DNA of 64,000 bases, from the NCBI GenBank assembly GCA_963797675.1, contig CAWCQQ010000001.1, positions 62,001 through 126,000 on the forward strand. Reading direction: 5' to 3'. Made by a program: the position numbers and the translations under genes. Within the stretch, counting starts at the first letter, position 1. The number at the start of each line of letters is the position of its first letter. Below the pieces are notes generated by a model. It saw nothing but the letters and a program-made list of their open reading frames with translations, was not told where the DNA came from and did not search any database. The stretch comes from DASQPR01 sp963797675. GTDB lineage: Bacteria > Actinomycetota > Actinomycetes > Mycobacteriales > Micromonosporaceae. Of this stretch, positions 35,976-45,253 are shown piece by piece.

Positions 35976-36435
35976 TTGCAGATGGACGCGGTAGACCATC
36001 GAATCATTGCGTCACTCGTCGCCGATGCGCGAGCTTCGTACGCCGAGATCGGCGCGATCGTGTCACTCTCCGCACCGGCGGTGAAGCGGCGGGTTGATCG
36101 GCTGCGCTCGGCCGGCGTGATCAAGGGCTTCACCGCGGTCGTCGACCCGGCCGCGATCGGCTGGACCACCGAGGCGTTCGTCGAACTGTTCTGCACCGGC
36201 CGGACCACACCGGCTCAGATCGCGGCCGCGACCCGGCGCCATCCCGAGGTGATCGGCGCCTACACGGTCTCCGGCGACGCGGACGCCCTGATCCACCTGC
36301 GCGCCGCCGACATCGCGCACCTTGAGCAGGCGCTGGAGCGCCTGCGAGCCGAGTCGTTCATCATCTCGACGAAGAGCATGATCGTGCTGTCCCGCCTGGT
36401 CGATTCCCCCGGCACGGCGGTCCAGATCCGCCTGA
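35976..36435 (+). CDS. Lrp/AsnC-family transcriptional regulator, probable frame break at the last codons
   Basis: A regulator of about 152 residues. The winged helix-turn-helix (DHRIIASLVADARASYAEIG, then SLSAPAVKRRVDRLRSAGVIKGF) is followed by the RAM/AsnC ligand domain (VIGAYTVSGDADALIHLRA, ALERLRAESFIISTKSMIVL). The raw frame stays open another 880 bases, antisense to the next gene, which is not credible. A +1 insertion near 36431 leads to TGA at 36433-36435. AAGGAG lies eight bases before TTG 35976; ATG 35982 is an alternative. It is divergent to ddaH and likely responds to an amino acid such as arginine. Confidence 0.83.
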
Positions 36436-36442
36436 ACCCGTC

Positions 36443-37534
36443 TTACAAGATACATCCCGGTGTGGATGTCGTCCTCGACCTTCGGGCCGCCGACCGCCGG
36501 GGTGTCCGTCTCGACGAAGAACCGCTTGCCGCCGAACTCGCCGTGCAGCCGGTCGTCCAACTCGTCCGCCAGACCGGTCATCACCTGCACCGCGAGCATG
36601 AGGTGGGTGGCCTGGAAATCGCGGCCGAACACCGGCACCGACGCCCAGACCGTCTTGTTCGCGAAGTAGAGCCGCCCGATCGGCATCTTCGTGGTCAGGT
36701 CGGACAGCTTGCCGTACAGCTTCTCGGAGGCCTCGATCTCGGTGAGCACCGGCGAGAACACGTCCACCAGCGACGGGATTCTCCCGGATCCGGACGAATA
36801 CCATCGCCGATCCGGAGCGGATGCCGATGTCACCGTCGCTGTCGACGACGAGCTTGTCCGGCGTCGTCCGCTGTACGCCGGCCACCACGATCGCGACCCG
36901 CTCGGCGAGGGACAGCAGCGGATCTTCGAGAGCCGCGAAGCCGTCCTCGTCGAGCCGCAGGAACTCCCTCTCGGCCTGCTTCACCGACTTCGACCGGGCG
37001 GTGCCGAGCGACGCCACGGTCGACATCGGCCTCGTCGGCGTCGTGCGCCGTGTACGTGAGGAACGCCGGGTGCGGTGCCCCGTACACGTCGCGCAGTGTC
37101 TTGGTGATCGTGACCGCGATCGTCCCGGCGTCGGCGAGCGCCCCGACCAGCGCGAAGTCCTTGCCCGAGCCTTCCAGCACGCCGGGCGGGGACCAGCCGA
37201 GGATGACCATCTCGGCGACCGCGTCGCGGGTCAGCCGATGGCCTTCGGGCAGGCCGGCGTTGCTGACCGCGAGCGCACCGATCCGGCCGTCGGCGTGCCG
37301 CTGGACGCTCACCTCGTAGATGGCGTGCCCGGTGCCGGTAGCGGTCGGATCGAGCGTGAGATCGACGTGTACGCCGAGATCGAGACTCTGGATCACACCG
37401 GCGAGCGCCCGTGCGAACTCGTGCCAGGCGGCGGTGACCTTCGTCTTCAGGTCGGACGGCATCGACAGATCATCGAGCAGCAGCGCGTCCGGCGCTGGCG
37501 CGTCCACACTCGATGCTTCGGCATCGTCCGACAT
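36443..37534 (-). CDS. YbjN/T3SS-chaperone-like protein, three frame breaks
   Basis: Repaired, the gene encodes about 362 residues. The N-terminal half (ATG at 37534 with GGGAGG upstream) contains FARALAGVIQSLDLGVHVDLTLD and GWSPPGVLEGSG. A linker (KSVKQAEREFLRLDEDGF) joins it to a YbjN-like C-terminal fold: VDSDGDIGIRSGSAMVFVRI, VFSPVLTEIEASEKLYGKLS, MPIGRLYFANKTVWASVPV and ADELDDRLHGEFGGKRFF. The family is thought to act as a peptide-binding chaperone, but no partner is known. Breaks lie near 37020, 36778 and at the stop (36446), all +1. Confidence 0.72.
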
Positions 37535-37639
37535 GTGCCCACCTCCCGGGTCCGTCTGCCACCCTATCGCTCTTCGGCGCACCGGTTCTGCCGCTGTCGC
37601 GAACGGGATTCGGGACTAGGGTTAAGGAGGAGGTACGAC

Positions 37640-39942
37640 ATGGCTAGGCGGGCGCCCGAGGAAGACGTTGACGAGCGGGACCTGAGCGTCCGCGGCGTCA
37701 AGAAGTCGGCGGCCGGCGTCGGCGGCGTCGTACACGGCGTGACGCCGGTGCTCGAGCAGGTCGGGGTCGTTCGCGGCACCCGAACGCTGCTGAAGCTCAA
37801 CCAGGTGAAGGGCTTCGACTGCCCGGGCTGCGCCTGGCCGGATCCGGCCGAGGGCAAGCGCGCACACGCTGAGTTCTGCGAGAACGGCGCGAAGGCGATC
37901 GCCGAAGAGGCTACGCTGCGCCGGGTCACGCGGGAATTCTTCGTCGAGCACTCGCTGGCCGATCTCGACGACAAGTCCGACTACTGGCTCGGTCAGCAAG
38001 GCCGGCTCACCGAACCGATGGTGGCGCTCGAGGGCGCTTCGCACTACGTACCCATTTCGTGGGATGACGCATTTGCGCTGATCGCGCGCGAGCTGCGCGC
38101 GAACGCCAGCCCCGACGAGGCCGCCTTCTACACGTCCGGGCGGACGTCCAACGAGGCCGCGTTCCTCTACCAGATGTTCGCCCGCGCCTACGGGACGAAC
38201 AACCTCCCGGACTGCTCGAACATGTGCCACGAGTCATCCGGCACCGCGCTGTCCGAGTCGATCGGCGTCGGCAAGGGCTCGGTCAGCCTCGACGACATCC
38301 ACGACGCGAAGCTGCTGGTGATCGTCGGCCAGAACCCGGGCACGAACCATCCGCGCATGCTGACCGCGCTGGAGAAGGCGAAGAAGCAGGGCGCCCGGAT
38401 CATCGCGGTGAACCCGTTGCCGGAGGCCGGACTGATGCGCTTCCGGAACCCGCAGACCGTGCGCGGCCTCGCCGCCGGCGGCACGCAGCTCGCGGATGCC
38501 TACCTGCAGATCCGGATCGCCGGCGATCACGCGCTGTTCCAGGCGATCGCGTCGCTGCTGATCTCGTGGGACCTGGTCGATCACGCGTTCATCGCGGCGC
38601 ACACCGCGGGCTTCGAGGCCTACCGGGCATCGTTGGCGAACCTGGACTGGGATGACGTGCTCGCGGCGACCGGCCTGACCCGCGACGAGATCGAGGCGAC
38701 CGCTCGCGCCTACGCCGAGTCGCCGGCCTCGATCACCTGCTGGGCGATGGGCCTCACGCAGCGGCGGGACTCGGTCGCGACGATCCAGGAGATCGCGAAC
38801 GTCCACCTGCTCCTCGGCCAGATCGGCAAGCCGGGCGCCGGCCTCTGCCCGGTCCGCGGACACTCCAATGTGCAGGGTGACCGGACCATGGGCGTCTGGG
38901 AGAAGCCGCCGCCGTGGACCGCCGCACTCGGGCGATTTACTGAAGATCAAAATCCCGACCGATCACGGGTACGACGTGGTCGAGCACGATCCACGCGATG
39001 CGCGCCGGCAAAGTCCGCGTGTTCGTGTCGATGGGCGGCAACTTCGCGGCGGCGACGCCGGACACGGTCGTCACCGAGGCCGCGATTCGCACCTGCGCGC
39101 TGACCGTGTCGGTCGCGACGAAACTCAACCGATCGCACGCGGTCATCGGCCGGACCGCGCTGATCCTGCCGTGCCTCGGGCGTACCGAGGTGGACACTCA
39201 GGCGGGCGGCGAGCAGTTCGTGACGGTCGAGGATTCGATGTCGGCGGTGCACGCGTCCCGCGGCAGCCTCGCGCCGGCGTCGCCGGATCTGCGTTCCGAG
39301 GTGGCGATCCTCTGTGGCATCGCGCGGGCCACGCTGGGCGACGAGTTGCCGTGGCACGCCTATGCGGACGACTACCGCGCGATCCGTGACGTGATCGCCC
39401 GGGTCGTCCCCGGGTTCCAGGACTTCGAGGCCCGCGTACGCGATGGGGACGGCTTCGTGCTGCCACATCCGCCCCGCGACAGCCTGACGTTCCCGACCGC
39501 GTCCGGCAAGGCGAACTTCATGGTGAACACGCTCGTCGTGACGCGCGTCCCGGAGGGCCGGCTGATCCTGTCCACGGTACGCAGCCACGACCAGTACAAC
39601 ACCACGATCTACGGCCTCGATGACCGTTACCGTGGCATCCACAATGGACGGCGGGTGGTCTTCGTTAACCCGGCCGATCTGGCCGCACTCGGCATCGCCG
39701 ACGGTACGTTGGTCGACATCGTCTCCGAGTGGGAGGACGGCATGGAGCGCCGGGTCACGGAGTTCCGTGCGGTGTCGTACCCGTCGGCGCGCGGTTGTGC
39801 GGCGGCCTACTTCCCGGAGGCCAATGCCCTGGTCCCGCTGGGTTCGACGGCGCTGAAGTCGAACACCCCGAGTTCCAAGCAGATCATCGTCCGCCTGGAA
39901 CCGATCACGTCTGGGACGGCCACGACTCCGCCAACGCCGTGA
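37640..39942 (+). CDS. FdhF/YdeP-family molybdopterin oxidoreductase, two frame breaks
   Basis: Repaired, a 766-residue molybdopterin-guanine-dinucleotide enzyme related to formate dehydrogenase alpha subunits. It has FDCPGCAWPDP ... AEFCENGAKA (Fe-S ligand region), AAFYTSGRTSNEAAFLYQMF, DCSNMCHESSG, VIVGQNPGTNHPRML, RGHSNVQGDRTMG, VRVFVSMGGNFAAATPDT, TASGKANF and the C-terminal domain HDQYNTTIYGLDDRYRGI. Breaks near 38930 and 38980 flank the DHGYDVV segment. TAAGGAGGAGG gives a very strong ribosome-binding site. DUF6457, mobA and fdhD adjacent supply cofactor nucleotide and sulfuration. The electron donor is not certain; formate is likely but unproven. Confidence 0.88.
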
Positions 39943-40142
39943 TCGTCGCCGCGGCCTGTGCCGGATCGGCACCGCGGCCGACCGCCATGCCGAGCAGGTA
40001 CGCGGTCAGCGGCGCGGCCGGCCGCATCACGCCGTGCGCCACATCGCGGGCCAGGTCGAGGACGAGATCCTGGACGCCGTCCACATTGTCCAGGTCGAGG
40101 GCGTCGGCCCACGGTCTGCATCCAGTCGTCAAGCGCGGTCAC
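39905..40142 (-). CDS. DUF6457 small protein, one frame break
   Basis: Repaired, a 78-residue protein starting MTALDDWMQTV at GTG 40142 and continuing ADALDLDNVDG, then VLDLARDVAHGVMRPAAPLT and AYLLGMAVGRG. This matches the DUF6457 pattern seen beside mobA/fdhF in actinobacteria. One extra base near 40109 (a GG doublet reading GGG in the minus sense) splits it. It overlaps the FdhF-like gene's 3' end by 38 bases on the opposite strand. The role is probably molybdoenzyme-related by neighbourhood only. Confidence 0.75.
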
Positions 40143-40182
40143 GGTTCATCCGCCCGTCGCGTGCCGTCATTCATCCACTCGC

Positions 40183-40858
40183 TTAAGCGCGGTCATTGCG
40201 GAGCCACTCCTCTGCTCGCCGGATGTCGTCCTCAGTGTCGCAGTCGAAGAACGGTGGAAGACCGTCTAGATCCGCGCTGCGTCCCGTCTCGATGCCGGGT
40301 CCGGTCTCGATGCCGCGTCCCGTCTCGATGCCGCGGCCGACCTCGGGGCTGCGCGCTGCGTCGACCTCGGCATAGCGCAGCGGGGCGAAGAGCGCCCGCA
40401 GCGAGCCGTTCGCGAGTTCCCCGCGGTCGTGCGCGAACGTTTCCAGGCGCGCAGCCAGGGCCGACGTCCGCCAGACGCCGCACAGCCACTGCGGCTCGTC
40501 CGGTCCCGTCGACATAGACCGCGCCGTCGTCGGTCACCGCGTCGGCGAGCCGGCGCACGTCGCGGCGATTCAACAGCGGAAGGTCGCCGGCGACGACGGC
40601 CGTCAGTTGAACGTCCGACATGACATTCAGCGCCGCACCGATCGCCGCCACCGGTCCTCCACCGATGGGTGTCTCCTGCACGCGTACGACGGCCGGCGGC
40701 ACCACGAGCGTCTCCGGCCCCACCACGATGATCGGCTCGGCCCCGGCCAACGCCGCGATCACCCGATCGAGCATCCGGACGCCGCCGACCGCTACCGCCG
40801 GCTTGAGTACGCCGCCCAGCCGGCTACCGCTCCCGCCGGCCAGGATGATCGCCTGCAT
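40183..40858 (-). CDS. mobA: Molybdenum cofactor guanylyltransferase-like protein, one frame break
   Basis: Repaired, a 224-residue nucleotidyltransferase that attaches GMP to molybdopterin. MQAIILAGGSGSRLGGVLKP is the GTP-binding start. VVAGDLPLLNRRDVRRL holds the Mg-binding Asp, and WLCGVWRTSAL and the final FFDCDTEDDIRRAEEWL are family landmarks. The +1 break is near 40505, between VYVDGTG and the DEPQWL segment. An in-frame triplication of six residues (GRGIET-type) occurs between DAARSPEV and ADLDGLPPF. ATG at 40858. It serves the adjacent FdhF-type enzyme by inference. Confidence 0.85.
40282..40335. repeat. Three 18-base tandem repeats inside mobA
   Basis: Units TCCCGTCTCGATGCCGGG, TCCGGTCTCGATGCCGCG and TCCCGTCTCGATGCCGCG lie head to tail and differ at three positions. 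They keep frame and add six residues per copy to the protein, in a variable loop near the C-terminus. A copy-number-variable microsatellite is plausible. Confidence 0.85.
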
Positions 40859-40971
40859 CCCGCCACTCCATGGTGCTCCGGGAGTTATTCGCACGACACA
40901 GCGTCGAGAGCAACCAACTCCGGGATCAACAGTAGTGGGCGGCGCCGGAAGCGACGAGGGAGGATGTGGGC

Positions 40972-41808
40972 ATGGCACGCGTTACGGCACGTCGCAGCAT
41001 TGTCCGGATCGATACCGGCACCGGCGTCGCGATCCGGCGGCCGGACACGCTGGCGGCCGAGGAGCCGCTGGAGATCCGAGTGGCGAAGAAGCCGCTCGCG
41101 GTCACCATGCGTACGCCCGGCCACGACCTCGAACTGACGTTGGGCTTCCTGCTGACCGAGGGCATCATCCGAGCGGCATCCGACGTGCGTACGGCCCAGC
41201 TCTGCGCCGGCGACAACGCACCGAACACGTACAACGTGGTGGACGTCGTGCTGGCCGATCACGTACCGGCGCCGGAGGTCGATCCGACCCGGAACTTCTA
41301 CACCACATCGTCGTGCGGGGTGTGCGGCAAGGCGAGCATCGATGCGGTACGGACGAAGTCCTGCTACCCGGTCGCCGATGACGCTGCCCCGGTCGCCGCG
41401 ACGACGCTGGCCGGCCTGCCCGACGTGTTGCGGGAGGCACAGCGTACGTTCGCGACGACCGGTGGCCTGCATGCCGCCGGACTGTTCACGGCCGGCGGCG
41501 AGTTGCTCGTCGCCCGCGAGGACATCGGCCGGCACAACGCCGTGGACAAGGTGATCGGTTGGGCGCTCCGGGAGTCACATCCGCCGCTGACCGGCCACGT
41601 TCTGCTGGTCTCCGGGCGGGCCAGCTTCGAACTGACTCAGAAGGCATCGATGGCCGGCATCCCGATCCTCGCGGCCGTGTCGGCACCGAGTTCGCTGGCG
41701 GTGGAGTTGGCCGAGGAGGTCGGCGTGACGGTCGTGGGCTTCCTGCGCGGGACGACCATGAACGTCTACACCCGGCCGGACCGGATCCTCATCGGCGAGA
41801 CGGCATAG
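40972..41808 (+). CDS. fdhD: Sulfur carrier / formate dehydrogenase accessory protein
   Basis: A 278-residue FdhD protein that delivers sulfur from a cysteine desulfurase to the Mo-bisMGD cofactor of formate dehydrogenase. The active loop TSSCGVCGKASIDAV carries the CxxC cysteines. Other landmarks are VTMRTPGHDLELTLGFLLTE, GGLHAAGLF, REDIGRHNAVDKVIGWAL and VSGRASFELTQKA. GAGGGAGG seven bases upstream supports ATG 40972. It is divergent to mobA, forming a compact module with the FdhF-like gene. It overlaps the convergent DUF4192 gene by 20 bases. Confidence 0.95.
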   Translation: MARVTARRSIVRIDTGTGVAIRRPDTLAAEEPLEIRVAKKPLAVTMRTPGHDLELTLGFLLTEGIIRAASDVRTAQLCAGDNAPNTYNVVDVVLADHVPAPEVDPTRNFYTTSSCGVCGKASIDAVRTKSCYPVADDAAPVAATTLAGLPDVLREAQRTFATTGGLHAAGLFTAGGELLVAREDIGRHNAVDKVIGWALRESHPPLTGHVLLVSGRASFELTQKASMAGIPILAAVSAPSSLAVELAEEVGVTVVGFLRGTTMNVYTRPDRILIGETA

Positions 41809-42787
41809 CGGCCTCCCGCTGGGCGTACACGGCGGGCGACAGGCCGTGCTCGAACGCGTGGGCGAGATATCGGGCCATCCGATAATGCGGATCGGCGGCG
41901 AGCGCCCGGTCCAGTGCTAGCGTCGCGATCGCCCCGCCACCGTCGCGCCACGCCGCGAAGGCCAGCAGCGTCGCCGGTGGAGCGACGAGTTCGGGTTCGG
42001 ATCGGCGTAGGACGTCGGTCCACAACATCACGTGCAACGCGGTGTTCTCGGCGACCCGTTCCCACGCGTGATCGCGAACCTCGATGTTGGCGAGCATCAG
42101 GCCGAGCCACGCGATCTCGTCCTCGTCGAGCCCGTCGCCCGACCCGATCTGCGCGATGGCCCGATCGACCGCCTGCTTTCCGGCGGCCACGAGCACGCTC
42201 GTCGGCTCGGCGAGCAACGGCGCCAGACGCTGCTGCGCCCGTACCGACGCATCGTGCGCTGCCTCGGCCGCCCGCCCGACGACCGGCGCGAGACGAGCCG
42301 CCACGTCGTCCCGGGAGGCCACGACGTTGAGCCCGGCGGCCGTTGCCGTTGCGGCGATCACGCTCGTACTCACGTCATAGGGATTGCCCTCCGGTGAGCA
42401 GCAGTCCGGATTGCGGCAGACCTCCGAGTAGTAGCGCCCGTCGGTCGCGCGCAGCGCCTCGGGTACGTCGATCCGGCGCCGCCGAAGCTCGGTACGCAGC
42501 GCCCGGATCGCGGGGGTAACCGTGGCGTCCGGGCCGTAACCGGCGATCAACGCTCGAGTCACCCGCTGACGCGCGACGATCGCCGACAGCTGCTTCGCGA
42601 ACGGCACCGCGTCCGCCGGATCCGGCAGGTCGACCCGGAGTTGGAAGGTGACCTCCTTCCCTCGCAGACCGAGCACGACGATGCTGTCACTCGGATGGAA
42701 TCCGAACAGGTACGGGATCGCGGCGAGCATGTCGGCCGGCGACTTCAGGGAGAGTGCGGGCCACGGCCCGGCAGCGTGAGAGTCCAT
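41789..42787 (-). CDS. DUF4192 family protein
   Basis: A 332-residue actinobacterial protein of unknown function. The ATG at 42787 gives the familiar opening LKSPADMLAAIPYLFGFHPSDS and VVLGL. The family motif GRYYSEVCRNPDCCSPEG (three cysteines) is present near residue 130. The C-terminal half is helical with LLAFAAWRDGGGAIATLALD and ALAADPHYRMARYLAHAFEHG. No enzymatic motif is visible. The open frame continues upstream of 42787 but without family features. Convergent with fdhD. Confidence 0.85.
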   Translation of the reverse strand: MDSHAAGPWPALSLKSPADMLAAIPYLFGFHPSDSIVVLGLRGKEVTFQLRVDLPDPADAVPFAKQLSAIVARQRVTRALIAGYGPDATVTPAIRALRTELRRRRIDVPEALRATDGRYYSEVCRNPDCCSPEGNPYDVSTSVIAATATAAGLNVVASRDDVAARLAPVVGRAAEAAHDASVRAQQRLAPLLAEPTSVLVAAGKQAVDRAIAQIGSGDGLDEDEIAWLGLMLANIEVRDHAWERVAENTALHVMLWTDVLRRSEPELVAPPATLLAFAAWRDGGGAIATLALDRALAADPHYRMARYLAHAFEHGLSPAVYAQREAAMPSRR

Positions 42788-42942
42788 GGCGGAGAGCCTG
42801 CGGCGGGCACCGGTAAGATCGGAAGGTGTCCATTTAATCCTGTGGATGACACGCCGGATATCCACCGCGGACCTACCGGCCGATCGGATGAGGCGTGGCT
42901 GCTCACCGCGTACGTGTGCCACGTGACGTAGCGTCAACCGAT

Positions 42943-43869
42943 GTGGACCTCGCCTACCTGCGCGCGCATCCGGAGCACCTCACCACGTTCCTGACCCATC
43001 AACGCATCCGCGAGACTCCGGTACACGGCGGCTCGATCGGCGCCGCGTCCCGGCTCACGCTCGAAGACGGCGTCTCGGTGTTCCTGAAGACCTGGCCGGA
43101 CGCATCGTCGACGACGTCGCCCGCGCAGGCGCGCGCCGCCAAGCCGGACGGATTCTTCGAGGCCGAAGCGGCCGGGCTGGATTGGCTCCGGGTCGACGGC
43201 GGAGCGCCGGTGCCCGACGTGTTCGTCGCATCCGCGCAGCTGATCGCACTTGAGTGGATCGACGAGGGGCCGGCGACCGCGGGCGCAGCTCGGACGTTCG
43301 GCGCCGGTCTGGCCACCACGCATCGGGCCGGAGCACCGGCGTTCGGTGCGCCCTGGCCGGGATTCATCGGCTCGCTGCCGCTCGACCACACACAGGTTGC
43401 CGCCGTGCCGTGGTCAACCTGGTTCGCCGAGCGCAGGCTCGCACCGTACCTGCGGATATCCCGCGATCGCGGCGCGCTGTCCGGGGCGGATGTCACGGTC
43501 GTCGAGGACCTCCTCACAAACATCCAGGGGTACGCCGGCATCGCCGACGCAGAGCCGATCGCTCGCGTACACGGTGATCTCTGGCCCGGGAATGTGCTCT
43601 GGTCGGAGCGCGGACCGGTCTACCTGATCGATCCGGCCGCGCACGGCGGCCATCGGGAGACCGACCTCGCGGAGCTGGCGCTGTTCGGCGGAGCCCCATT
43701 CCTGCCGGAGATCGTCGCGGGCTATCAGGAGGTATGGCCGCTATCGGATGGTTGGCGGCTGCGCATCCCGTTGCATCAGCTGCATCTCCTGCTCGTGCAC
43801 ACGGCGATGTTCGGTGGCGGCTACCGTGATGCGGTGATGTCCGCGGTCCGCGCTACGGTCGAACAATGA
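42943..43869 (+). CDS. Fructosamine kinase-family phosphotransferase
   Basis: A 308-residue kinase-fold protein of the fructosamine/ketosamine-3-kinase family, which phosphorylates glycated amines for deglycation. It has the N-lobe GGSIGAASRLTLEDG and VFLKTWP (ATP-binding Lys), LIALEWIDEG (hinge), and the catalytic loop ARVHGDLWPGNVLW. The metal-binding PVYLIDPAAHGGHRETDLAEL and the end HQLHLLLVHTAMFGGGY are also present. The GTG at 42943 is chosen as the first codon before the conserved core. Its stop overlaps the moaA start (ATGA), so the two are probably co-transcribed, which is an unexpected pairing. Confidence 0.88.
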   Translation: MDLAYLRAHPEHLTTFLTHQRIRETPVHGGSIGAASRLTLEDGVSVFLKTWPDASSTTSPAQARAAKPDGFFEAEAAGLDWLRVDGGAPVPDVFVASAQLIALEWIDEGPATAGAARTFGAGLATTHRAGAPAFGAPWPGFIGSLPLDHTQVAAVPWSTWFAERRLAPYLRISRDRGALSGADVTVVEDLLTNIQGYAGIADAEPIARVHGDLWPGNVLWSERGPVYLIDPAAHGGHRETDLAELALFGGAPFLPEIVAGYQEVWPLSDGWRLRIPLHQLHLLLVHTAMFGGGYRDAVMSAVRATVEQ

Positions 43870-44894
43870 CCACCGGCGCTCTTGTTGACGATCCTGCGCG
43901 CGCCACCGGCCGCGGGCTGACCGACGGTCATGGCCGAACAGCGGTCGACCTGCGCGTCTCCCTGACCGACAAGTGCAACCTCCGCTGTACGTACTGCATG
44001 CCGGCCGAGGGTCTCGATTGGCTGGCCGGCCCTGACCTGCTCACCGATGACGAAATCGTGCGGCTGGTCGAGATCGGTGTGCAGCGCCTCGGCATCCGGG
44101 AGGTGCGTTTCACCGGCGGCGAGCCGCTGATCCGTCGCGGCCTGCTCTCGATCGTGGCCGCGACCTCGGCGTTGCAACCCCGGCCGAGCATCTCGGTCAC
44201 CACAAACGGCATCGGACTCGCCAAACTGGCCGAACCGCTGGTCGATGCCGGTCTTGACCGGGTGAACGTCTCGCTCGACACGCTCGATGCGGGCCGATTC
44301 CTCGAGATCACCCGCCGGGATCGGCATGCCGACGTGATCGCCGGCCTGGCCGCAGCGGCTCGGGCCGGGCTCACGCCGGTGAAGGTCAACGCCGTGCTGC
44401 TGCGCGGTGTCAACGACGACGAGGCCGTGCCGCTCCTGCGGTTCGCGCTTGATCACGGCTACGAGCTGCGGTTCATCGAGCAGATGCCGCTGGATGCGGG
44501 TCACACGTGGACGCGCGCCGGCATGATCACCGCGGACGAGATCCTGGATCGTCTGCGTACGGGCTTCGACCTCACCCCCGATCCGGCCCACCGTGGCGCC
44601 GCCCCGGCCGAAACGTGGCTGGTCGACGGCGGCCGCGTCGGCGTCATCGGCAGCGTGACCCGGCCGTTCTGCGGCGACTGCGACCGGACCCGGCTCACCG
44701 CCGACGGCCAGGTGCGCTCGTGCCTGTTCAGCCGCGACGAGTCGGATCTTCGTGGCGCGCTGCGGGCCGGCTGCTCGGACGAGGAGATCGCCGAGCGGTG
44801 GCGGATCGCCATGTCGACGAAGCTGCCCGGGCACGCAATCGATGATCCGAGCTTCCTGCAACCGGCTCGGCCGATGTCCGCGATCGGCGGCTGA
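43866..44894 (+). CDS. moaA: GTP 3',8-cyclase
   Basis: A 342-residue radical SAM enzyme for the first step of molybdenum cofactor synthesis: GTP to 3',8-cyclo-dihydro-GTP, with MoaC. The SAM cluster motif is DKCNLRCTYCMPAEG. GGEPLIRRG, TTNGIGL and VNVSLDTLDAGRF follow. The second 4Fe-4S site is CGDCDRTRLTADGQ ... SCLFSRDE, and the protein ends with the required Gly-Gly. All catalytic elements are intact. Its ATG overlaps the stop of the kinase gene, and moaD follows 3 bases on. Confidence 0.97.
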   Translation: MTTGALVDDPARATGRGLTDGHGRTAVDLRVSLTDKCNLRCTYCMPAEGLDWLAGPDLLTDDEIVRLVEIGVQRLGIREVRFTGGEPLIRRGLLSIVAATSALQPRPSISVTTNGIGLAKLAEPLVDAGLDRVNVSLDTLDAGRFLEITRRDRHADVIAGLAAAARAGLTPVKVNAVLLRGVNDDEAVPLLRFALDHGYELRFIEQMPLDAGHTWTRAGMITADEILDRLRTGFDLTPDPAHRGAAPAETWLVDGGRVGVIGSVTRPFCGDCDRTRLTADGQVRSCLFSRDESDLRGALRAGCSDEEIAERWRIAMSTKLPGHAIDDPSFLQPARPMSAIGG

Positions 44895-44897
44895 GGC

Positions 44898-45134
44898 ATG
44901 GTCCAGGTCCGATACTTCGCCGGTGCACGGGCAGCGGCCGGCGTGACCGAGGAGTCGGTGGCCGCGACGACGTTGGAGCAGCTGCTCGCGGCGCTGGCGG
45001 ATCGCGGCGATCGGATGCCGGCCGTCCTCGCCGTGTCGTCGTTCCTGGTCGATGGCCTCGCCGTACACGATCGGTCGGCAGCGCTTCCGGACGGCTGCAC
45101 GGTCGACGTACTGCCCCCGTTCGCCGGCGGCTGA
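44898..45134 (+). CDS. moaD: Molybdopterin synthase small subunit
   Basis: A 78-residue ubiquitin-fold sulfur carrier. VRYFAGARAAAGVTEES opens the protein and DVLPPFAGG closes it with the Gly-Gly that is adenylated and converted to a thiocarboxylate. It begins 3 bases after moaA and is surely in its operon. The large subunit (moaE) is not in this window. Confidence 0.92.
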   Translation: MVQVRYFAGARAAAGVTEESVAATTLEQLLAALADRGDRMPAVLAVSSFLVDGLAVHDRSAALPDGCTVDVLPPFAGG

Positions 45135-45146
45135 GTACGCCGTCGC

Positions 45147-45174
45147 GCCCGGCACCCTGGGCAGGGCACCGGGC
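45147..45174. terminator. Hairpin after moaD
   Basis: GCCCGG-CA-CCCTG-GG-CAGGG-CA-CCGGGC folds with two stems of 6 and 5 base pairs separated by a 2x2 internal mismatch. It lies 13 bases after the moaD stop and 80 bases before the convergent gene's stop. Confidence 0.6.
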
Positions 45175-45253
45175 ACGACAACCGAACATCACGTGCAGAC
45201 CTGGTACGGCGTCAGCTGACCTTGCGATCAGGCGACCCGGCAGCGGTCCGGTG

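Noticed and set aside
36443..37534. Splitting the YbjN-type region into two or three genes
   Set aside because: The pieces join into one coherent protein when single bases are removed. The internal ATG near 37026 has no ribosome-binding site.
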